Source of the DNA: Paratinospora sagittata
Lineage: Eukaryota > Streptophyta > Magnoliopsida > Ranunculales > Menispermaceae
NCBI GenBank assembly: GCA_035771175.1
Contig: CM069613.1
Location: forward strand, 7,245,501-7,309,500
Length of the DNA stretch: 64,000 bases
Reading direction: 5' to 3'
The number at the start of each line of letters is the position of its first letter. The first letter of the stretch is position 1. This document shows positions 47,783 through 59,900 of this stretch, piece after piece. The position numbers were made by a program, and so were the translations under genes. The notes under the pieces were generated by a model. That model saw only the letters and a list, made by a program, of their open reading frames with translations. It had not been told where the DNA came from and did not search any database.

Positions 47783-49708
47783 TGACGTCACGACAGAGAC
47801 AGTACCCTAGATAATGCCACAATACAACAAAACCTGAGGCACTGTTAAACCTCTACACGGAAAGTATCTAATAAACTCAATACATTACCTGTATATGATC
47901 AAGATAATTGAACCAAAATAAATATTAGATCATCATCCAAATATATGATGACATCAATCCAAAATACATATCATAAGGTTAAAAAATCCCTAACACTAAA
48001 TGGAACTCAAATAATAGTCCATTAATCAACTGTTTATCATATACAGTCCAAACAAAATCATAACTATCTATGTTTTATATACATATGTACCTGTAATAGT
48101 TATATACAATTTCAAAAGAACAAAACAATTGAAAACTAGACCGAAGTCCCCCAAAATTATAAACAAAACCTACATCCAAGGCCACTTACACGTCAAGCCT
48201 TACCTTTTCCTTTCGGATCTGAACGTGAGAAAAGTAGGGGAAAATGGGGTGAACTCAACTAGCTCAATGAATATTTTTCACAAAAATCTCCACATATGCA
48301 TTTATATAAAACATGTATGCCATTGGAAAATTACATTTATTAACTAAATGCATCAAGGAAATCATAATATACATGGTTACAACTAAACATATGATTTATG
48401 CGTCATTTTCATAAGAATCAAGTATGCAAACACTTTACCAAGAAGACATGTTAGAATAAGACGTGTCTTTACTTCCCCCATTGGCTAATAGGTTCAGACT
48501 GGTGCATTACCCAACACTAGTCCTCCTAATCCTCCTACCCTTCCATTCTTCAGTAACGGAAAGACCATACCCACAATGTACTAATCCAAGTAATGCTGGC
48601 GGAACATTTCCCCGAAGAACAAGTAAGTAGAAAGATAATTCCCACCAAGGTATTTAATTCAAAATACCCATGGCAATACCAATTCATAAATCCCATGTAC
48701 ACGTTCTCAAAAACACAATGCACTTTCATATAAATACAATGATATAAATGGAGAAATAAGGTGAGAAATACTCACAACCAACCACAAGTCAATTAGCCAA
48801 CCAAAATACACCCAATTTGGCCAATCCAATCTAATGTTCCTGAAATAAATCAAATTCACACCACATTAATCAAATTCAAGCCATATATGCCCAATTGCAT
48901 AAATTCCACAATATTCCCAATATTTTCATATTCCTAACTTAAGTCCCAACATATCTAACTTAGGACAATTCGTCAATCACCATTACAGTCTATGTAGGAA
49001 TACTACATAGCCCACAATTCCCAAATGCACATAAACAAATCAATAATTCGTGATTCAACTTAAATTATCAATGTCCAACCCATAGGCATCCATCATGCCC
49101 AATTTCATGTTCATGCATATTAATTCAACCCAACCATGCCAAATTACATGATTTTTGTAATATCTAGGCTTAGGCCAAAACATAGGCCAATCAACCCAAT
49201 CCCAATAATTTGATCATAACCCATTCAATTTACTATAATTATCAACATTCAAGCCATAACATTAATTATGCCTTATCATGGGGTCAAGCCAACAAATAGG
49301 CCTAGCGCATAACATAGCCAATATAGACCAAATATGACATGAATCAACCCAATTCATGTCCAATTACACATAATCCACCACAATTTATATAGTTCAAACC
49401 AATTGAACAAAAAGCCCCAATTTGGGTAAAATCTCTACAATGAGACTTAGGGCCAAATGAACTAATCCGTGTATTCTACTCCATGAAAACTCAATTTAAC
49501 ATTATATATCATACAAATGTGCCAACATATTCAACATAGTTTACATGCATGTTATTTGGAAGACTCTAGATCTATTTCTAGGGCTTAGATCATTTCTACG
49601 AGATCACATGAAATTTCCAAATAAAAATTGGGGCAAATGTTCCCAACATGCATAAAAACATCCTAGAAACCCAATTTATACATATGCATCTCGGTTTTGT
49701 AGTTTTTC
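47783..49708 (-). mobile_element. Long LTR-like sequence, copy C (inverted, truncated, diverged)
   Basis: In reverse complement this stretch shows the landmarks of copies A and B in the same order: ggttgtgagtatttctcacc near 48775 and a ttgagttcacccc...cagatcc segment near 48210-48260. It is more diverged and lacks the far end, stopping at the SINE-like cluster at 49710. The boundary near 47783 is approximate. Confidence 0.5.
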
Positions 49709-49709
49709 T

Positions 49710-49960
49710 GTCACACCCTGGGTTGCACAGCGTGCCCCCTACCCAGGTGCGGGCGCACCACCGCAGTGGAGAACGCCTAGCCATTATATATCCACGGTAT
49801 TGTCTTCATTGGGGTCCACAGAACACTGCACGCACCCAACGACCTTTGTCCTTTCCCTATGCAGAACACTGCACAGTCGAGGGGCCTCCCCCAAGTTCGA
49901 ACTCGCAACCTCTTCCTCATAAGGTTAGATTTCGCAACTTGAGTATCCACTGAGCCAATT
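49710..49960 (-). mobile_element. tRNA-derived SINE-like unit 1
   Basis: On the minus strand it begins with an A-box (tggctcagtggatactc, about 49959-49942), then a B-box-like gcgagttcgaacttg near 49900. It runs to gggtgtgacagaaaa. It is almost identical to unit 2 (49961-50208) in the opposite orientation. The pol III-type promoter boxes are the basis for calling it a SINE. Confidence 0.6.
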
Positions 49961-50208
49961 CAATGGATACTCAAGTTGCGAAATCTAACCTTATGAGGAA
50001 GAGGTTGCGAGTTCGAACTTGGGGGAGGCCCCTGGACTGTGCAGTGTTCTGCATAGGGAAAGGACAAAGGTCGTTGGGTGCGTGCAGTGTTCTGTGGACC
50101 CCAATGAAGACAATACCGTGGATATATAATGGCTAGGGGTTCTCCACTGCGGTGGTGCGCCCGCACCTGGGTAGGGGGCACGCTGTGCAACCCAGGGTGT
50201 GACAAAAA
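49961..50208 (+). mobile_element. tRNA-derived SINE-like unit 2 (inverted partner of unit 1)
   Basis: Mirror image of unit 1 with only a few differences in 243 bp; the first bases (caatggatactcaagttgcg) form the arm next to the 8-bp spacer 49953-49960. It ends gggtgtgacaaaaagg. Confidence 0.6.
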
Positions 50209-50230
50209 GGCCTTATGTATACATAAGGCC

Positions 50231-50496
50231 TTTTTGTCACACCCTGGGTTGCACAGCGTGCCCCCTACCCAGGTGCGGGCGCACCCCCTCGGGGCGAACG
50301 CCTAGCCATTATGGATCCATAATATTGTCCCATCTAGGCCAGCCACGCCACACAAGGACGCCGGACACCGAGATCATTTATCCATATTATTCACACTCCC
50401 ATGAATAATATAGGGCCTCCCCCAAGTTCGAACTCGCAACCTCTTCCTCATAAGGTTAGATTTCGCAACTTGAGTATCCATTGAACCATTGGCTCA
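50231..50496 (-). mobile_element. tRNA-derived SINE-like unit 3 (older subtype)
   Basis: Shares the first ~65 bp and the last ~95 bp with unit 1 but has a different middle (about 50290-50410). It is tail-to-tail with unit 2 around a perfect palindrome centred at 50219/50220. Its outer end abuts the broken 5' LTR at 50497. Confidence 0.55.
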
Positions 50497-51185
50497 ATTC
50501 AATTATGAATGTGTCCGAGCCGACCTAGCGGGATGGTAAATACGATAATCCTGAAAGCATGATCTTAGCGTTAGCCGAGCTCAGGCTATTCTGTTCAAGG
50601 CTGACAGTTCGGTCTCTATTTGAGCTGATCACCCCAGACCAAACAGATAAGATTAAGGAGTCTTTCTTAACACCCCATATCCCGAGAAATCCGAGGTAGT
50701 TGCACTCTCAGATACGGACTTCGACATAGAGACGAGATAAAACTCCTCCTCCTAGACAAATCTTGAAAATAAGGATCATCCGAGATGAGATAAGATTCCT
50801 ACTCCGAGATGAACTCGGAATGGATGAACTCATCCAACTCATCTCAACCAACGACGAAACAACACGTGGCACCATGCCTACTGGGCAGCTAGCCATTCTG
50901 GCCAGAGGACCTCATCTATAAATAAGACCTATCATCCTCACCATAAGGTACGAACAACTTTCTACAAGAGTTATTGCTATAGTTTTGAGCAAGCTCTAAC
51001 TTAGGCATCAGGAGGTCTTCGGCCGGCACCACATCGGTGTTCCTTACGATAGCCATATCGCTTTCTCTCTTATTTTCAGATCTTGCTGACAAATCCTCAC
51101 CGAAACCGGAGAGTTCATAATTCCAGATACGATCATCTCTTACACTTGTTCATCTACTTGGTGTTGGTCAGATTCTGTATCAACA
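50497..51185 (+). repeat. Gypsy 5' LTR, truncated at its left end
   Basis: Matches 62975-63678 of the 3' LTR (from attcaattatgaa to tcaaca) and lacks the first ~165 bp of it. A TATA motif (ctataaataa) lies near 50928. The left break coincides with the end of SINE-like unit 3. The 3' LTR has an extra ~17 bp (tcgactcaaccaag) relative to this copy. Confidence 0.9.
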
Positions 51186-51186
51186 T

Positions 51187-51206
51187 TTGGCGCCATCTGT
51201 GGGGAT
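51187..51206 (+). other. Gypsy primer-binding site region
   Basis: ttggcgccatctgtggggat follows the LTR end directly, where the primer tRNA anneals. Which tRNA matches best was not determined. Confidence 0.75.
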
Positions 51207-51238
51207 CGACTTATCAAGCCAATATCAACTTTCCGGTA

Positions 51239-52974
51239 ATGAGTCAAGAGGAAAATTCCTCGTATCTAGAAGAACTCCCAGCATCGCCGGAGCCTCCTAA
51301 GGCCCAGCGAGGGAGACCTCCCAAAAAGAAGAATAGCTTTGCTCAAAAGTCTGCACGAATCAACAATATTGAGAGGAAAGTAGAGAAGATCTCTCAACTA
51401 GTGCTGGAGCAGAACGAAGCATTGCGTGCAGCTTTTTCGTCGCCACCTTCACGAATCCCAAAGGTTCGAAAAGATGAAGGAAGCCGCTGTTGGAGTATCA
51501 ATTCCCTACCGAAATGCGCAAAAAGCAGTAGCAAGCATCTCAACGGATCAAAACAAAGATCTCTTTCCATAGGAGATTTTCGCCATTCTTTAGAGGCGAA
51601 AAAGAAGGAGCACGACTCCAGCTCTTTCCAAGTCCAGTTAGCGTAGAAGAGATCAGGCCGACATCCACCAAGATCAGTTCCAGCCAGGTCAGCCGCAACT
51701 AGGTCAGTAGCACCCAGGTCGGCCTCGGCAGGAATACTTAAGATAGGGTTGCTTCCTGTAAGGTTCTCTCGGTCAGTACGAAGCAGGCTAACCTGGCCTT
51801 CCAGAAGTACTCAAATCCAATCTCATACTGAGTATGAAGACTTTCCCTCACCTTTCACCCAAGAGACTTCAGGCCCCACTCCCAAAGAATGTCAAAACAG
51901 CAAACGTCAAAACGTACAAGGGGAAGATCAACCCAAGAGAGCACGTTGAAAACTACAAGTCCTGGATGGAGTTCAAAGAATATGACGATGCAACAATGTA
52001 CAAAGGCTTCCAAATTACGCTCGGGGGACCAGCTAGGAAGTGGTATTGGAAGTTGGAACCAGGGTCGATCTGCTCGTTTAGTTGTCTTGCTTACTAGTTT
52101 ATCAGACACTTTGCCGAAAAGAAATAAAGGAAAAAATCAGTGAACAACTTTCTGACCATTTGACAAAAGCAAGGGGAAAGTCTAGAGGATTACATCGAGC
52201 GATTTGATAACACTCGAGTTGAGGTCGACGACTGTGATGACAAAACAACTATGACAGCATTCATGGCCAGGCTTAGGCCGGGACGATTCCACTACTTCTT
52301 GGGGAAGAAAAAAACTCAAACATACAAGGAAGTCCTAGACAGAGCTCAGAAGTACATTAATCCGATGAGCAGGCAAAAGCAAAAAGGGAAGAAGAAAATC
52401 CCTCCCACAGTTCGAAGAAGGACAATAAGAGGAAAAGAGACGACGAAGCCAAGGAGGACAACCGAGTAGGAAGAGGTCCAATCCAGATCGATAGGACCAA
52501 AAAAACAAGGGCGTCCATAACGTTTCTTCGACATACACGCCTTTGACCACTTCGATAGAGCATATCTTCCTAGAGATCCAAAAAGAGGAATATCTCAAAT
52601 GGCCGAAAAAACTGAGATCTCCTTTTGATAGGCGGGACAAGAGGAAGTATTGTCGATATCACAAGGATCACGGCCATAATACTGACCAATGTTTTTGTTT
52701 GAAAGAGGAGATAGAAACTCTTATCCGCCGAGGTCGTCTACAGGAATATGTGAAGGGCTTGAATCAGAGAAGAGCTTGGTCGCCAGAGAAGGGAAGAGCT
52801 AACCAACCGAGGAAGATCAGATCCATTTTTGGTGGAGACCTCGAGAAAACGTCGAGCCGAGTATTCAAGGCTTATGTTCGAGCTGGCCGAACGGACGTCA
52901 TGCACATGTCAAGCCCACCAAAGAAATAGAGGAGAACAGACTTCGCTATCACCTTCACAGAGGAAGAGGCTCGA
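51239..52974 (+). pseudogene. Gypsy gag (decayed)
   Basis: The ATG at 51239 (MSQEENSSYLEELPASPEPP) sits 50 bp after the primer site; a longer open frame starting at 51083 lies partly in the LTR and is not used. A basic, coiled-coil-like start is followed by the capsid region (KINPREHVENYKSWMEFKEY at about 51920-51980; ESLEDYIERFDNTRVEVDDC at about 52175-52235). A CCHC-like knuckle YCRYHKDHGHNTDQC is at about 52650-52694. Frameshifts and stops near 51650, 52095 and 52470 break it. The last codons (ITFTEEEAR) stop at the LTR-like insertion at 52975 and lead into protease after 55888. Confidence 0.85.
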
Positions 52975-55888
52975 TGTGACGCCCCGAAAATTATTTCATC
53001 TAGCCCATAACCCAATTGCACTTTGCCCAAACTCTATGTGTTGCCTTGATATGGTTGGTGTTTGTTTGATGGTTGTTTAATGTTTGTATAGTTGATGCTT
53101 GATAATGTATATAAATATGTGTATTATAAATTGTATATGGGTCATGTTAAATTAAAGTATAATGCATATGTTATTATTTATGCATGAGTCCATTAAACCA
53201 TGAATTGATATGGGTTAGGATTGATTGAATAAAAGGATAAATGAGAATGAAAATTTGGTGTATTAAATGGATTGGACATTTAAAATACATGAAAGCATGA
53301 GATTGGTTAAAGTACATGTGGTTGGTATGGGTAGTATGAGACCAACACATGTGAAGGTTGGTGCATGAAAGTGGACAAGTGTCCCATGCCCACTTCTCTT
53401 CTCCAAGGAAGTGCTAGAAAGTGAGGTGAGCGGAGGGAATCAAGGAAGTGCTAGAATGAGTGGAGGGAATCAAGGAAGTGCTAGAAAGTGAGGTGAGTGG
53501 AGAGAAAGGAAAAAAATAAAAGAAAAGAAGAGAAAGGAAAGAAGAAGAGAAAGAAAGAAGGAGTTGCTTGAGGAAAATCTCTGTAACGTTTTCATCAAAG
53601 TGCTGGATCTTCGGAATATATGGTCAGATTGAGCTCAAATTTTGTCAGCAAGTTCGTAGCTTATGGTTCTGTATTCTGAACGGTGGAGATCTTGATTAGA
53701 GGTTTCGTCTAAGAGATCTAACCTCTCAAACAAAGCTGGTCAGAAAGTCTAGATTTCTCGAGCCGTTTCGCTCAAACTTATAGATCTCCTCACTCTACCG
53801 TTGGATGGATATCAAATTTGGGTATGTAGTTGAAAACTGATATTTCTGAATTCTGAACGGTGGAGATCTTGATTAGAGGTTTCTTATAAGAGGTATAACC
53901 TCTCAAACAAAGCTGGTCGGAAAGTCTGGATTTCTCACGCAGTTTCGCTCAAACTTATAGATCTCCTTAAGATACCGTTGGATGGATATCAAATTTGGGT
54001 ATGTAGTTTCAACTGATATTTCTGAATTTAGAACGGTGGAGATGTATATGGGTTAAGTATGTTGTGTGATATAGTCATCTGAGTTCGAGTATTGGCAGCA
54101 GGAAAGGAGAAATTGTCTAATTAGAGACTTGTTCATCAAAGATACTTATCTTTTCGGTCCACCGTTGGATTGGGCTGATATTTGGACAGAAGGTTTGTTT
54201 CTTCACATACTTGAATCTGTACGGTTGATTTTGTGATTACATATTTCTGTTGGTAGATTGATACATCTGAACAATATATTAAATGAAGAATTGGTAGGGT
54301 TACTTGTATTAGACCTAAATTTAGAATATGAACTTAGACCTTTCCAAATAGCTTGCATATCAACTATGTTGACCTAATTGTCATTGTTGATGAACCCATG
54401 ATGCAAAATCAGTGATATACATGGCTGAACATGGTGACTTAGTGTAAATCGGCAATATGGCCTAAGTATGAAAAATTTCATATTTTAGGGCTTTTGATGC
54501 TTTTGGCCTAAAATCATTGAATTGATGCAACTTATGTTTAATTAAGCATGATTAGGGTTGATTATGCTACTGATTTGGTGGTTGTGACCATATCATGGGT
54601 TAGGCCTACTTGTAATCAAGTGACCCAATTTGGGCATGTTTATTCCTAAGGAATTGAAAATCAGTATTTTTGATTAATAGAATGGTTTATGAATGAGAAC
54701 TATGCATTAGAGGCCTAAGTCATGTGATTTGAGTTGAATGATGGGATTAGATGGGATTTAGGCCTATTATCTATATGTGGGCTGATTTAGGGTTGATGTG
54801 TAATGTCTATGTGATTGAGCATAAAAATTGATGTATGGTAGGATATTGATGTATGTTTCAGGATCTTGATTGGGTTGATTCGGTTTGGTGGTCGTGTGTG
54901 GTTAAATACTCTCACGAGGCTTGGTTGTGAGTAGACTTCATTTATGATTATATCTTTTATGTCATCATATCACTTATATATATTGTATGTTGAAAGCATG
55001 AATGTGTTCTAATGTTTTGAATGATGCATTGATTTGAGAAAACCTTATGACTTTGGTTGGGCCCATCTATCCGGCTAATAGAGGGACTTAACCTTGTCAT
55101 AGGAGGGTTTTAAAAAATAAACATGATTGGGGTCAACGGTACGGTGAAATAGACGTGCACTAGTAACCCCAAATAAACCTGATTGGGGTCAACGGTACGA
55201 TGAAATGGACGTGCACTAGTAACCCCAATGCACGTGGAATGTGGATCCAAATTGATAAGCTTTTACTTGCATCGACATGCATACATGATGTTTATTGATG
55301 AGTATTGATAGCATATTTGAATTCTATTCACTGGGCACCGTTGGCTCACCCTCATTTTCCTCTTTCAGGTCCTTCTGTCCCGAATAAGGGCAAAGGAGTA
55401 GTCATATCTTGAGGGCCTTGCCTGCGAGAGAATCCAAGGCCTCGATGTGAGTTGAGAGGCATTTTGATTGAACTGTGTTTTAAATTATGAAGTATTATAT
55501 TTTGGATTATGTAATTATAACACTTACCACATTGTAGTATGGGTGAGTTGGGACTTGTTAGATAGACCATGTGGGCATATGACGGTTTTTATTTGTACCC
55601 ACAATTTTGGACTTTATGTGTATGTCGATTTTAATGGACTGTAGGGATTATGATTTTATTTATGGTTCATTTTTATGGATTATCTCTTGTCTTGGATGAT
55701 TAATACGGTTGGTAGTTTTGTTTAGTACCTTTTGATATTATGTCGTTGTTTGAGATAAGGCTCGTAGGGTCTCAACCACCTCACGGGAGTTGAGGAGTGG
55801 TCGGAGATGCCTACGTCGGGCGTCCCGCCCCGGCATTTCGCACGCCATTCCCTGCGGGGTTGGTGGTCCGGGGTGCGGGGTTGCCACA
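52975..55888 (+). mobile_element. Long LTR-like sequence, copy B, inserted between gag and protease
   Basis: Begins tgtgacgccccgaaaatt and ends gggttgccaca. It is related to copy A over its full length. It contains two internal near-duplicates of about 190 bp (about 53660-53830 and 53850-54020, each with ggtggagatcttgattagagg and caaacaaagctgg). Gag and protease coding sequence border it on either side. The flanks (ctcga and gttag) do not match, so a simple solo-LTR duplication is not shown. Confidence 0.7.
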
Positions 55889-56305
55889 GTTAGTATCATC
55901 AGCCGACCTCATTCTGACGCTTTGGTGATAATGCTGGATGTGGCGGACTACAAAATCTACCGGATTCTTGTTGACAATGGAAACTCGGCCGACATTCTCT
56001 ACTAGTTGGCTTTTGAAAAATTGGGGCTTGTGAAAACAGATCTCACCCTCGTGGACGTCCCTCTCATCGGATTTACAAGAGAATGGATTATGTCAGAAGG
56101 GAGGATTGCTCTTCTCGTCACGGCAGGGGAGGAAGAGCACCGAGCTACTGTTATAGTAGAATTTCTTGTAGTGAAGATACCGTCTGCTTACAACGCCATT
56201 GTTGGTAGACCTCTCCTTAACAATCTGAAAGTCGTGGTATCCACATACCACCTTGAACTCAAATTCCCAATTGAGCGCGAAGTAGGTATTGTACGAAGAA
56301 GCTAG
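55889..56305 (+). pseudogene. Gypsy aspartic protease
   Basis: The translation includes HSDALVIMLDVADYKIYRIL, then DNGNSADIL at about 55971-55997, the retropepsin active-site region, where related elements, from memory, read DNGSSADIL. It continues to SAYNAIVGRPLL at about 56189-56224, the second conserved segment. A stop (tag at 56003) directly follows DNGNSADILY. Confidence 0.8.
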
Positions 56306-56469
56306 AAGGAATCAAGAGAGTGCTATGCAATAGCGATGAAAAACAGAAGCTCGAGAAAGCCGAGCTACTTGCCGAGGATGAGCTCATGAAAATGGACATT
56401 GATCCTGGTCAAGACCTCGACCCGCGGGAAGACACCTCCAGTCTTGAGGTGCAAGGCGAATAGAGAGAG

Positions 56470-57063
56470 GTGCCGATCACCGAAGGCCTGACCAGAACTG
56501 TCAAAGTTGGAACAGGGATGAACTCAGACCTAGCAAACCAAGTCATCCAGGTATTGAGAGAGTATAAGGATATATTCGCGTGGTCTCATGATGATATGCC
56601 TGGTTTTTCGAAAGAAGTGATCGTCCATCGTCTCAACATTGATCAAAAGCTCACCCCAGTAAGACAAAAGAGAAGAGCTCTTAATGCTGAAAGAGCTAAA
56701 GCTCTCCGGGAGGAAGTCGACAAGCTCATCCGGGCCAAGTTCATCCGAGAAGTTTCATATCCAGAGTGGCTGGCCAACGTCGTGATAGCTAGAAAGCCAA
56801 ACGGCAAATGGAAGACCTGTGTTGATTTCACAGACCTAAACAAAGCCTGCCGGAAGGATAGCTTTCCCCTCCCTAGAATTGATCAGCTCGTGGATGCTAC
56901 TGCTCGACATGAGTTGCTCAGCTTCATGGACGCTTATTCTGGCTACAACCAGATAATGATGTACCACAGAGATGAAAATAAGACCACGTTCATAACAGAC
57001 CGGGAGTTGTACTGCTACAAAGTAATGCCCTTCGACCTCAAAAATGCTGGTGAGACATATTAG
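56470..57063 (+). pseudogene. Gypsy reverse transcriptase, N-terminal half only
   Basis: Fingers and palm motifs are clear: FAWSHDDMPG, PVRQKRRALNAERAKALREE, VVIARKPNGKWKTCVDFTDL, NKACRKDSFPLPRIDQLVD, FMDAYSGYNQI (first catalytic Asp) and KTTFITDRELYCYKVMPF. The frame ends DLKNAGETY followed by tag. What follows is already RNase H, so the YxDD motif, thumb and connection (more than 200 residues in relatives) are missing. The element cannot make a working RT. Confidence 0.9.
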
Positions 57064-57906
57064 AGCCCCGAAATAAAGAAGTTAGTCCTGGCTCTTATCA
57101 CCTTAGCTCGGAAGCTAAGACCATACTTCCTAGGCCATTCCATAGTCATGCTCACGCGACACCAGCTGTGATAGGTTTTGCAGAATCCAGAGACCTCAGG
57201 TTAGCTAACCAAGTGGGCTATTGAGCTCAGTGAGTTCAATATTGAATATCGACCAAGAATATCTATCAAAGGGCAAGCGCTGGTTGATTTTGTAAAGGAA
57301 TTCTCATCCATGCAAAAAGAAGATGATGACATTGAAGCCGAACTCGAGCTGACATGGAAATTATTTGTCAATGGCTCATCGTGCAAACAAAAAAATGGGG
57401 ATAGCCTTGTTTTGGTCTCGCCCAAAGGAGATAAACAACTCGCAGCCCTCTGGTATGGCTTTTTTGCCTTGAATAACGAGTCTAAATACGAAGCTCTTCT
57501 AGTTGGACTACAAATGGCACTCAACTGGGGGGTCCGCAAGATCGCAATATGTTGTGATTCACAGCTTGTTGCAGGTCAGGTCATCACCGAGTACCAAGCA
57601 AAGGATGATCGCATGCAGGCTTACCTACAGATTGTGAAAGAGCTGCTGAGCAACTTTAAAGAATATGAGGTCATACAGATCCCACGAGCAGACAACTTCC
57701 TTGCGGATGCTTTCTCGAAGCTCGCCTCCTCGTCTGGGGATGAACTCATTCTACAAGTGTCAGTAGAATACCTGCCTAGCAGGAGTGTCAAGGAGAACAA
57801 CCAGGTCGACCTTACGGAGGTCAGTTCTTCATGGATGGACCCAATTGTGAAATTCGTGAAAATGGAAGAGCTTCCAGCCGACAAATTACTGGCAAGGAAG
57901 ATATAG
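57064..57906 (+). pseudogene. Gypsy RNase H region (Ty3-type end plus archaeal-type domain)
   Basis: 57064-57310 is the tail of the Ty3-type RNase H (ALITLARKLRPYFLGHSIVM, then KWAIELSEFNIEYRPRISIK, then GQALVDFVKEF). 57340-57750 is a second, archaeal-type RNase H: LFVNGSSC, NNESKYEALLVGLQMALNWG, CDSQLVAGQVITEYQAKDD, IPRADNFLADAFSKLASS. The first catalytic Asp is replaced by Asn in FVNGSS (usually FVDGSS), so this copy is probably inactive. Confidence 0.85.
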
Positions 57907-59066
57907 CGACAAACAGCCATGTACGTGCTCATTGACCACTTGTTGTAACGACGTAGTTACAACTTGCCATATTTGAAGTGCCTTGGAAAAGACCAAGCTT
58001 AGCTCGTCCTTGTCGAGGTACACACGAGAATATGCAGAAATCACTATGGAGGAAGGGCTATTGCGTATAAAGTACTCCGTCAGGGATATTACTGGCCTAC
58101 AATCAATCGAGATGCCCTGAGGACAGCTCGACATTGTGATAGCTGTCAGCGACATGCTACGATCATAAGAACTCCTCTTGAAAATCTGACTCCCATTCAG
58201 AGTCCTTGACCTTTTGCTTAGTGGGGGGTAGACCTGATTGGGCCTTTGCCAATGTGCAGAGGTCAAGTTAAGTTTGCTATTGTAGCAGTGGATTACTTCA
58301 CCAAGTGAGCAGAAGCAGAGCCGCTAGCTCACATAATCGAGCAAAAGACCACAAAATTTTTCTGCCAGTCAATTATTTGCCGATTCGAAGTACCGTTCGC
58401 CATAATATCAGATAATGGGAAGAAGTTAGATAATGCGAAGTTCAACTCATTCTGCTCCGAGCTCGAAATTTGCCACTTCTTCTCGACACCAGCTCATCCT
58501 CAGGAGAATGGTCAAGTCGAGGTCGTCAACAAGATTATCAAGCATACATTCAAGGCTAGAATCGAGGAGAAGAAGGGAACGTGGGTAGATGACCTCCCCC
58601 AGGTATTATGGTCTTACAAAACGATGTCCAGAACGAAAATTGGAAAAACTCCTTTATCCCTAGCTTTTTAATGAAAGCTGTTATTCCATTAGAGATCGAA
58701 ATCCCAACTCTGAAAACTTCGTACTCCAATGAAGAGAAGAACTCAAAAGCACAGAAGGCCGAGCTGGACCTTTTGGAAGAAGAAAGAGTGCAATCACAAC
58801 TTCGACTAGCTACATACCAAAAAAGGACATCAAAGTACTATAATTCTAAAGTGAGACCCCGTAGTTTCAAAATCGGTGACCTGGTACTGAGGAAGGTCAT
58901 GCTCAACACCAGAGAGGTCGGAGCCGGGGATCTTGGCCCAAATTGGGAAGGACCATATAAGGTCATTTCCATACCGAGGAACAAAGTCTACGAATTGGAA
59001 GACCTCGATGGACAACGAATCACCAAGCCATGGAATGTAGAGCATTTGAAGTTTTACTACCAGTAA
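57907..59066 (+). pseudogene. Gypsy integrase (decayed)
   Basis: The zinc-binding region (HYGGRAIAYKVLRQGYYWPT, then CDSCQRHA) is at about 58040-58155. The catalytic core has VDYFTK (D, about 58290), ISDNG (D, about 58408) and NGQVEVVNK (E, about 58510). A C-terminal chromodomain-side segment (PRSFKIGDLVLRKV, GPNWEGPYKV, WNVEHLKFYYQ) ends at the stop at 59064-59066. Stops near 57904, 57946, 58000, 58205 and 58668 and frameshifts break it. Confidence 0.85.
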
Positions 59067-59169
59067 TTATAGCAAGTAGGAGTAGTTCAGTAGGAATAGC
59101 TAGCATGGGTCACCTGCTCAACTTAAACTTATCATTTTGTCATCCCTTGTTAAAGTTTATAAACTAGTT

Positions 59170-59900
59170 TGTTCTTTAACGACTTTGCGTGAGTTCACTA
59201 ATTACTATCGACACGAGATGGCAAGAAGGAAAACGACTAATACCTTGGGGATGCGAGCTTTGCTTAAATAATCCCTGAGAAGGGGCTGAAAACCCATAGT
59301 ACCTAGGGTCTGAGCTCAAGCCCGGATTATCGCCAGGAAGAAGGCTAAGGCCTAAAGTACCTTGGGACCTGAGCTCATCAGAGTTCAGGTTATCGCCGAG
59401 AAGGAGGTCATCCTTAAAGTACCCTTGGGATCTCAACTCTTTGGAGTTTAGATTATCGCTGGGAAGGAGTTCATTCTCATAGTATGTTTCGAATCATCAA
59501 CTAGAAGAATAACGCTCACGGGACTTATTTTTTCCGAAAAACGACTAAGTCCCAGGTCAAGCTCGGAGAACGGCCAAGCCGATCTCACGACCTTACTTCT
59601 CCGAAAATCGATTAAGTCCAATTGAGCAACACAAGCTCGAATCATGACCGAACTCATAAGACTTACCGAGTCGAGCTCGCAGGACATATTTTTTACAAAA
59701 ACGACTAAGTCCTAGGAGTCAATCAAGCTTGAACCATGACCAAGCTGATCAGACTCACCGAACTCACGGGCTAATTTCTTACGAAAAATGTTTAAGTCCC
59801 AGGGAGGAACTTAAGCTCGGACAGTGGCCGAGCTCATCAGGCTTATCGGGCCAAGTTCACAGGCTTATTTTTTACAAAAATTCTTCTAAGTTCAATTGGC
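59170..59900. repeat. Two tandem-repeat blocks between integrase and the antisense ORF
   Basis: Block 1 (about 59240-59480) repeats a ~75-bp unit with agtacctagggtctgagctc, cggattatcgcc and gggaaggag-like ends, about 3-4 copies. Block 2 (about 59510-59900) repeats a 70-95-bp unit with ttattttttacaaaaa and gactaagtcc, about five copies. Tandem repeats in the 3' untranslated region are common in Tat elements. No coding. Confidence 0.75.

Noticed and set aside
49648..50205. Two almost identical 80-100-residue ORFs on opposite strands
   Set aside because: They are the two arms of the inverted SINE-like repeat, not genes.
51083..51238. Upstream extension of the gag ORF from 51083
   Set aside because: It lies in the LTR and primer site; the ATG at 51239 fits the family layout.
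52335..52640. Minus-strand ORFs opposite gag
   Set aside because: Shadows of the gag reading frame; no domain.
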